Source: Actinobacteria bacterium UBA4719
Lineage (GTDB): Bacteria; Actinomycetota; Actinomycetes; Actinomycetales; Dermatophilaceae
Reading direction: 5' to 3'
Assembly: GCA_002404345.1 (NCBI GenBank)
Contig: DHJN01000186.1
Span: 1,960 to 11,987, forward strand
Length of the DNA stretch: 10,028 bases
The notes beneath the pieces were generated by a model. It did not search any database, was not told the DNA's origin, and saw only the letters and a list, made by a program, of their open reading frames with translations. Shown piece by piece: positions 6,343-10,028 of the stretch (positions are counted from its first letter, which is position 1; each line of letters opens with the position of its first letter). The translations under genes were made by a program, and so were the position numbers.

Positions 6343-7581
6343 TCAGGGCCGTCGTAGCGGTCCCGGGACCGCTGCATCATGGCCATGCTCCCGGTCGAGC
6401 CGAGCGAGCTGTCCGGCCGCGAGCGGCCGCAGCGGGGAGCCGGTGCCGAGGGTGTCAAGCTGCGCCCGCCACATGTCGTAGTCGTCCGCGCCCCAGGCCG
6501 AGCGGGTCCAGGTGGACATCAGATCGGGCTCGCGGCTGTTCAACACGGCTTGGCGCAGCGACGCCTCGATGTACTCACGCAGCCGCACCACTCCTGGCGC
6601 GATCGAGGCCGGCAGCAGGGGCCCGCGATACGCACGCATCGCGGCCGCCACGGCACCCGCAGCGAGATGGGCCTCGACCGCGAGCCAGTCAGCGGTGAGC
6701 TCAGCCACCAGCCGGTATGGCCGCGACGCGAGCAGCTCATCCCCGAGCAGGTTGCGCAGCCGGTTGAGCTCCGCCCGCAGCGTGGAGGCGCTGGTGTGCT
6801 CCTCGTAGAGCAGTACCGCCAGCTCGTCCCCTGACAGACCCCGCGAAGCCGAGGCCAGGAGCAGGAGGATCTCGCTGTGACGGGGACTGAGGCGCATCGT
6901 CTGCCGCCTGCCTAGGCCGTTGTCGATGGTCAGCAGGGAGTCCACTCGCCCGAGAGACTCCAGGACCACGGACAGGCTCCCGGGGTGGCGTTGCTCCCTC
7001 CCTCGGCGAGAGAGCAGCTCCCGGGCGAGCTCGGCCTCGGCCATGCGCGCCGCGGCGCGCACCATCGCCATCGTCTGCGGCAGAGCAACGTCATCACCTC
7101 CCGTGATGTCCAGGACACCCAGCAACGACTGGTTGGTGGGGTCATGGATGGGGGTGGCCGCACAGCTCCAGCGTTGCACCGAGCGACGGAAGTGCTCAGC
7201 GCCAATGACTCTCACGGACTGGTCGAGCGTCAATGCCATGCCGGGTGCATTCGTGCCGGCCAGCCGCTCGTCCCAGTTGCTGCCCTCGACGAAACCGATC
7301 GACTCGGCCCGACGCAGCAGGCTCGGCGAACCGCAGACCCAGAGCAGCTGTCCAGCGGCGTCGGAGACGGCCATGATCGCATCGCAGTCACGGGCTGCCT
7401 GACCGAGGACGTCGTCGAGCAGTGGGAAGACCTGCGCCAACGGATGGGCCTCCCGGTGATCGCGCAGGGCATCAGTGGGAAGCGTGATCGGGGCGTCGAC
7501 CGTGTCAGCCTGCACACCTGCCGCAGCTGAACGGAACCACGACTCCGCCACCTGTGCGCGCACACGGCGTTCGGGGACCAT
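6343..7581 (-). CDS. AcoR-type GAF sensor fused to winged-helix DNA-binding domain, regulator of aldehyde dehydrogenase
   Basis: This 412-residue cytoplasmic transcription regulator begins like AcoR ([13 protein letters not shown], about 11-23). A GAF domain follows at about 50-165, with [19 protein letters not shown], an EHF segment and a [20 protein letters not shown] stretch characteristic of AcoR, the acetoin catabolism activator. No AAA+ Walker A (GxxGxGK) or GAFTGA motif for sigma-54 contact is present. Instead, residues about 230-300 ([21 protein letters not shown] through [13 protein letters not shown]) look like an OmpR/SARP-style winged helix, followed by an Ala/Leu-rich helical tail that may be a shortened BTAD-like region. 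It lies directly upstream of the aldehyde dehydrogenase/DUF779 operon in the same orientation and probably controls it in response to aldehyde, acetoin or alcohol. The ATG at 7581 matches the family N-terminus, though its ribosome binding site is weak. GAF identity is firm; the output-domain class is my reading. Confidence 0.82.
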   Translation of the reverse strand: MVPERRVRAQVAESWFRSAAAGVQADTVDAPITLPTDALRDHREAHPLAQVFPLLDDVLGQAARDCDAIMAVSDAAGQLLWVCGSPSLLRRAESIGFVEGSNWDERLAGTNAPGMALTLDQSVRVIGAEHFRRSVQRWSCAATPIHDPTNQSLLGVLDITGGDDVALPQTMAMVRAAARMAEAELARELLSRRGREQRHPGSLSVVLESLGRVDSLLTIDNGLGRRQTMRLSPRHSEILLLLASASRGLSGDELAVLLYEEHTSASTLRAELNRLRNLLGDELLASRPYRLVAELTADWLAVEAHLAAGAVAAAMRAYRGPLLPASIAPGVVRLREYIEASLRQAVLNSREPDLMSTWTRSAWGADDYDMWRAQLDTLGTGSPLRPLAAGQLARLDREHGHDAAVPGPLRRP

Positions 7582-7634
7582 GGCTCAAGTAGAACCCGTA
7601 CGGCACCGATCTGGCCAGAATGCGGCCAAATTGG
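7582..7634 (-). promoter_or_regulatory. Presumed promoter/operator region of the GAF regulator
   Basis: Only about 50 bases separate the regulator start from the upstream terminator hairpin, so its promoter should lie here. Two inverted repeats are visible: TGGCC-N7-GGCCA (7612-7628) and GCCAA-A-TTGGC (7625-7635). They could serve autoregulation. No clear -10/-35 pair was found. Confidence 0.3.
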
Positions 7635-7674
7635 CTGAGCACTGCCCAGGAAGCTCCTCCCGGGCAGCGCTCAG
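7635..7674 (-). terminator. Hairpin terminator downstream of adhP
   Basis: CTGAGCACTGCCC (7635-7647) and GGGCAGCGCTCAG (7662-7674) pair over 13 positions. The one mismatch (A/C on the plus strand) becomes a G-U pair in the minus-strand RNA, so the stem is complete only in the adhP direction of transcription. The loop is 14 bases and itself contains GGA/TCC. It lies about 95 bases beyond the adhP stop and just before the regulator promoter. No U-tract is present, as is common in Actinobacteria. Confidence 0.6.
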
Positions 7675-7691
7675 CGCCACATCAAGACTCT

Positions 7692-7776
7692 TGCGTGGTG
7701 GTCAGTACTGCGTGGTGGTCAGTACTGCGTGGTGGTCAGTACTGCGTGGTGGTCAGTACTGCGTGGTGGTCAGTAC
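7692..7776. repeat. Five tandem 17-bp repeats across the adhP stop codon
   Basis: The unit TGCGTGGTGGTCAGTAC (plus strand) is present five times with no mismatches at 7692-7708, 7709-7725, 7726-7742, 7743-7759 and 7760-7776. The copy nearest the gene contains the last Tyr codon and the TGA stop of adhP, so each unit carries a copy of the gene's end. CAGTACTG, an 8-bp palindrome, forms at each junction. The period is not a multiple of three, but the first copy already supplies the stop, so the protein is unaffected by copy number. Confidence 0.95.
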
Positions 7777-8789
7777 TTGATGACTACACGGCCGTCGATG
7801 TGGCCCTGCTTCATCTCGCTGAAGACGGTGTTGATCTCGCTGAGGTCCCGGGTGGACACCGTGGGGTGGATCTGGCCACGGGCGTAGAACTCCAGGGCCT
7901 CATCCATGTCCTGGCGGGTGCCGACGATGGAGCCGCGCACGGTGAGCCCCTTGAGCACGATCTCGAAGATCGATGCCGGGAAGTCCCCCGCGGGCAGGCC
8001 GTTGAAGACGATCGTGCCGCCGCGCCGTGTCATGTGGATCGCCTGGCCGAATGCCGAGGGGTGGACGGCAGTGACGAGTACGCCGTGGGCGCCGCCGGTC
8101 TCCCTTTGGATCACCTCTGCCGGATCCTCATGAAGGGCGTTGACCACCAGTTCGGCGCCATGCGTCTTGGCCAGTGCCAGCTTGTCGTCCGCGATGTCGA
8201 CGGCGACCACGCGCAGGCCCATGGCTATGGCGTACTGCACGGCGATGTGACCGAGGCCGCCGATGCCGGAGATGACCACCCACTGACCGGGCTTGGCCTC
8301 CGTCATCTTCAGGCCCTTGTAGACGGTGACACCGGCGCACAGGACCGGGGCGATGTCTACCGGGTCCGAGCCCTTCGGAATGCGCACGGCAAAACGCGAG
8401 TCCACCAGCATGTACTGGCCGAAGGAGCCGTCCACGCTGTAGCCGGCGTTCTGCTGCTGCTCGCACAGGGTCTCCCAGCCGGTGCGGCAGTACTGGCAGC
8501 TCCCGCAGGCCGACCAGAGCCAGGCGTTGCCCACCAGGTCGCCCAGCTTCAGGTCGGTCACGCCATCGCCCACGTCGACGACTTCGCCGACACCTTCATG
8601 GCCCGGGATGAACGGCGGGCTGGGCTTGACCGGCCAGTCACCCTCGACGGCATGCAGATCGGTGTGGCAGACACCGCTGCTGATGAGCTTCACCAGCGCC
8701 TGTCCGGGGCCGGGCTGCGGAATGAGAACGTCTTCGACAATGAGGTCCTTGCCGAATTCCTTGACTACAGCTGCTTGCATGGTCGTCAT
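7770..8789 (-). CDS. adhP: Zinc-dependent alcohol dehydrogenase, AdhP (ethanol/propanol-preferring) type
   Basis: This complete 339-residue medium-chain dehydrogenase should interconvert primary alcohols and aldehydes with NAD(H). Catalytic zinc ligands are C41 (GVCHTDLH), H64 (PGHEGVG) and C151 (LCAGVT); structural zinc ligands are C95, C98, C101 and C109. The Rossmann motif GIGGLG is at 175-180, and the acidic D198 at the end of the second strand (VVAVDIAD) favours NAD+ over NADP+. The ATG at 8789 has AAGGA eight bases upstream; the ATG three codons further in (MQAAVV) is a possible alternative. It lies 170 bases downstream of the second aldehyde dehydrogenase in the same direction, separated by a strong hairpin. 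It would supply aldehyde to the two aldehyde dehydrogenases. Its stop codon is embedded in a 17-bp tandem repeat. Confidence 0.95.
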   Translation of the reverse strand: MTTMQAAVVKEFGKDLIVEDVLIPQPGPGQALVKLISSGVCHTDLHAVEGDWPVKPSPPFIPGHEGVGEVVDVGDGVTDLKLGDLVGNAWLWSACGSCQYCRTGWETLCEQQQNAGYSVDGSFGQYMLVDSRFAVRIPKGSDPVDIAPVLCAGVTVYKGLKMTEAKPGQWVVISGIGGLGHIAVQYAIAMGLRVVAVDIADDKLALAKTHGAELVVNALHEDPAEVIQRETGGAHGVLVTAVHPSAFGQAIHMTRRGGTIVFNGLPAGDFPASIFEIVLKGLTVRGSIVGTRQDMDEALEFYARGQIHPTVSTRDLSEINTVFSEMKQGHIDGRVVIKY

Positions 8790-8844
8790 CTTTGATGTCC
8801 TTTGAGTAGCCGAATGGCTGAGTTATGGGTGAAGCCGTCGGGCG
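8790..8844 (-). promoter_or_regulatory. adhP leader between hairpin and start codon
   Basis: These 55 bases hold the ribosome binding site AAGGA (eight bases before ATG 8789) and a short AGCC/GGCT inverted repeat. I see no convincing -10/-35 pair. adhP may therefore depend partly on read-through from the upstream aldehyde dehydrogenase past the hairpin at 8845-8884. Confidence 0.3.
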
Positions 8845-8884
8845 CGGCAGGAGCTGTCGTGCTTGCGCACGACAGCTCCTGCCG
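8845..8884 (-). terminator. Perfect 18-bp hairpin between second aldehyde dehydrogenase and adhP
   Basis: CGGCAGGAGCTGTCGTGC (8845-8862) is exactly complementary to GCACGACAGCTCCTGCCG (8867-8884) around the 4-base loop TTGC. This is by far the strongest hairpin in the window. It lacks a U-tract in either direction. It can act as a U-less actinobacterial terminator for the aldehyde dehydrogenase gene, or as an attenuator or RNA-stabilising element that sets adhP expression in a shared transcript. Confidence 0.75.
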
Positions 8885-8923
8885 GGATTGCCTAGTGGTG
8901 TCGGTGCGACTCAGCGCCCCGAG

Positions 8924-8974
8924 GTTGAGCAGAACCCGAGGTTTAGAAGAACCCGAGGTTTAGAAGAACCCGAG
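8924..8974. repeat. Three 17-bp tandem units across the stop codon of the second aldehyde dehydrogenase
   Basis: The units are GTTGAGCAGAACCCGAG (8924-8940) and two identical copies of GTTTAGAAGAACCCGAG (8941-8957 and 8958-8974). The copy at 8958-8974 encodes the terminal LGFF region and the TAA stop; the others lie just beyond the gene. The first unit is diverged, which suggests older age. The period is the same as in the adhP repeat, but the sequence is unrelated. Confidence 0.9.
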
Positions 8975-10028
8975 CTTGTCTTCGGAGTAGCTGACGAGCA
9001 GGTTCTTGGTCTGCTGGTAGTGCTCCAGCACCATCAGGTGGGTCTCGCGACCGATGCCGGAGTCCTTGTAGCCACCGAAGGCAGCGTGCGCGGGGTAGGC
9101 GTGGTAGTTGTTCACCCAGACCCGGCCGGCCTGGATGTCGCGGCCTGCGCGGTAGGTCGTGTTGCCGTTGCGGGACCAGACGCCTGCACCCAGCCCGAAG
9201 ACCGTGTCGTTGGCGATGGAGATCGCGTCGTCGTAGTCCGTGAAGCGGGCCACCGCGAGCACCGGGCCGAAGATCTCTTCCTGGAAGACGCGCATGTCGT
9301 TGGTGCCCGCCAGGATCGTGGGCTTGATGTAGAAGCCTTCGGCCAGATCGCCGTCGAGCACCGCACGGGCGCCGCCGGTAAGGACCTTGGCCCCCTCCTT
9401 CTTGCCGATCTCGATGTAGCCGAGGATCGTCTCCATCTGGCCCTTGCTGACCTGGGCACCCATCTGGGTGTTCGTGTCCAGCGGGTTGCCCATGATGATC
9501 TTCTCGGTCCGTGCCACAGCATCGGCCATGAAGGAGTCGTAGAAGGAGTCCTGGACCAGCGCACGCGACGGACAGGTGCAGACCTCGCCCGAGTTGAAGG
9601 CGTAGAGCGTGATGCCCTCCAACGCCTTGTCGTAGAACTTGTCGTTCTTCTCCGCCACGTCTGCGAAGAACACGTTGGGGCTCTTGCCGCCGAGCTCCAG
9701 GGTGGCCGGGATGAGGTTCTTGCTCGCGTACTCGGCGATCTGACGGCCGGTCGTCGTCTCACCCGTGAACGCGATCTTGCGGATCCGGGGGGAGGATGCC
9801 AGTGCCTTCCCGGCATCGCTGCCCGGGCCGGTGACGACGTTCAGCACGCCGGCGGGAAGCAGGTCCCCGATGAGCTCGGCCAGCACCATGATCGAGGTGG
9901 GCGTCAGGGACGCCGGCTTCAGGACGACGCAGTTGCCGGCTGCCAGCGCGGGGGCCAGCTTCCAGACGGCCATCAGGATGGGGAAGTTCCACGGGATGAT
10001 CTGGCCCACGACGGCCAGGGGCTCGTGG
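8960..10028 (-). CDS. Second ExaC/AcoD-type aldehyde dehydrogenase (N-terminus beyond window)
   Basis: 355 C-terminal residues of an NAD+-dependent aldehyde dehydrogenase are visible. The frame stays open to base 10027 and still matches the family there ([16 protein letters not shown]), so the GTG at 10009 is not the start and roughly 150 residues are missing. The general base is in LELGGKSPN and the catalytic Cys is in [10 protein letters not shown], with a second Cys two residues later where the other enzyme has Ser. It aligns without gaps to the enzyme at 4710-6233 and shares roughly two-thirds or more of its residues by eye, including the LVSYS-x-LGFF ending. It is followed by the strong hairpin and adhP, so an alcohol-to-acid pair is likely. 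Different substrate range or induction from the first enzyme is probable but not visible. Confidence 0.95.
   Translation of the reverse strand, partial: HEPLAVVGQIIPWNFPILMAVWKLAPALAAGNCVVLKPASLTPTSIMVLAELIGDLLPAGVLNVVTGPGSDAGKALASSPRIRKIAFTGETTTGRQIAEYASKNLIPATLELGGKSPNVFFADVAEKNDKFYDKALEGITLYAFNSGEVCTCPSRALVQDSFYDSFMADAVARTEKIIMGNPLDTNTQMGAQVSKGQMETILGYIEIGKKEGAKVLTGGARAVLDGDLAEGFYIKPTILAGTNDMRVFQEEIFGPVLAVARFTDYDDAISIANDTVFGLGAGVWSRNGNTTYRAGRDIQAGRVWVNNYHAYPAHAAFGGYKDSGIGRETHLMVLEHYQQTKNLLVSYSEDKLGFF

Noticed and set aside
6234..6458. Upstream extension of the aldehyde dehydrogenase frame beyond ATG 6233
   Set aside because: The added residues show no family similarity, overlap the operator-like repeats and part of the regulator gene, and the family N-terminus begins at 6233.
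6343..7581. Assignment of the GAF regulator as a sigma-54-dependent AcoR activator
   Set aside because: The AAA+ Walker and GAFTGA motifs are absent and the C-terminal half looks like a winged helix.
7692..7776. Possible CRISPR array
   Set aside because: The units abut with no spacers, are only 17 bp long, and no cas genes are present.
7620..8795. Plus-strand open frame of about 390 codons opposite adhP, reading through the 17-bp repeats
   Set aside because: Its start region is the terminator and repeat array (an artificial VVSTAWWSVL pattern) and the rest is antisense to adhP.

Overview
The window is strongly G+C-rich, uses GTG and ATG starts, and carries gene families typical of mycofactocin-producing Actinobacteria: an MftM-type methyltransferase, NarL-type two-component genes linked to an iron-containing alcohol dehydrogenase, and an aldehyde dehydrogenase/DUF779 pair. 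I read it as an actinobacterial chromosome segment devoted to short-chain alcohol and aldehyde oxidation. The genus cannot be fixed from the sequence. No IS element, tRNA, rRNA or CRISPR array was recognised.

Layout. Bases 1-726 (+) hold the 3' part of a SAM-dependent methyltransferase, most likely MftM of mycofactocin maturation. All other genes are on the minus strand. An operon read from 4150 down to 752 encodes an ErcA-like iron-type alcohol dehydrogenase, a soluble GAF sensor histidine kinase (GTGA overlap with the dehydrogenase gene) and a NarL/LuxR response regulator. Its 3' end converges on the methyltransferase gene. Next come an ExaC/AcoD-type aldehyde dehydrogenase with a DUF779 protein 4 bases downstream (6233 to 4316), preceded by a regulator with an AcoR-type GAF sensor joined to a winged-helix output domain (7581 to 6343). 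A zinc alcohol dehydrogenase of AdhP type follows (8789 to 7770), and then a second, paralogous aldehyde dehydrogenase that runs off the right edge (10028 to 8960).

How it fits together (inference). Zinc AdhP oxidises ethanol or similar alcohols to aldehydes with NAD+, and the two aldehyde dehydrogenases take these to acids. The GAF/winged-helix protein probably senses the aldehyde or a related metabolite and controls the nearby aldehyde dehydrogenase. The ErcA-like protein plus kinase plus response regulator resembles both the Pseudomonas Erc/Erb circuit, which controls PQQ-dependent ethanol oxidation, and the mycobacterial MnoSR system, which is tied to methanol/1,3-propanediol oxidation and mycofactocin. 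The adjacent mftM supports the mycofactocin version.

The most unusual structural signal is short tandem repeats at gene boundaries: five 17-bp units across the adhP stop codon, about three 17-bp units across the second aldehyde dehydrogenase stop codon, a three-copy 11-bp palindromic motif at the 3' end of the kinase gene, and five 9-bp units spanning the response-regulator start. Other points of interest are a three-armed CTCTTG/CAAGAG element just upstream of the ercA ribosome binding site, a helically phased GCAACGTT direct repeat before the aldehyde dehydrogenase gene, and an 18-bp perfect hairpin between the second aldehyde dehydrogenase and adhP. No gene-free stretch exceeds about 190 bases.
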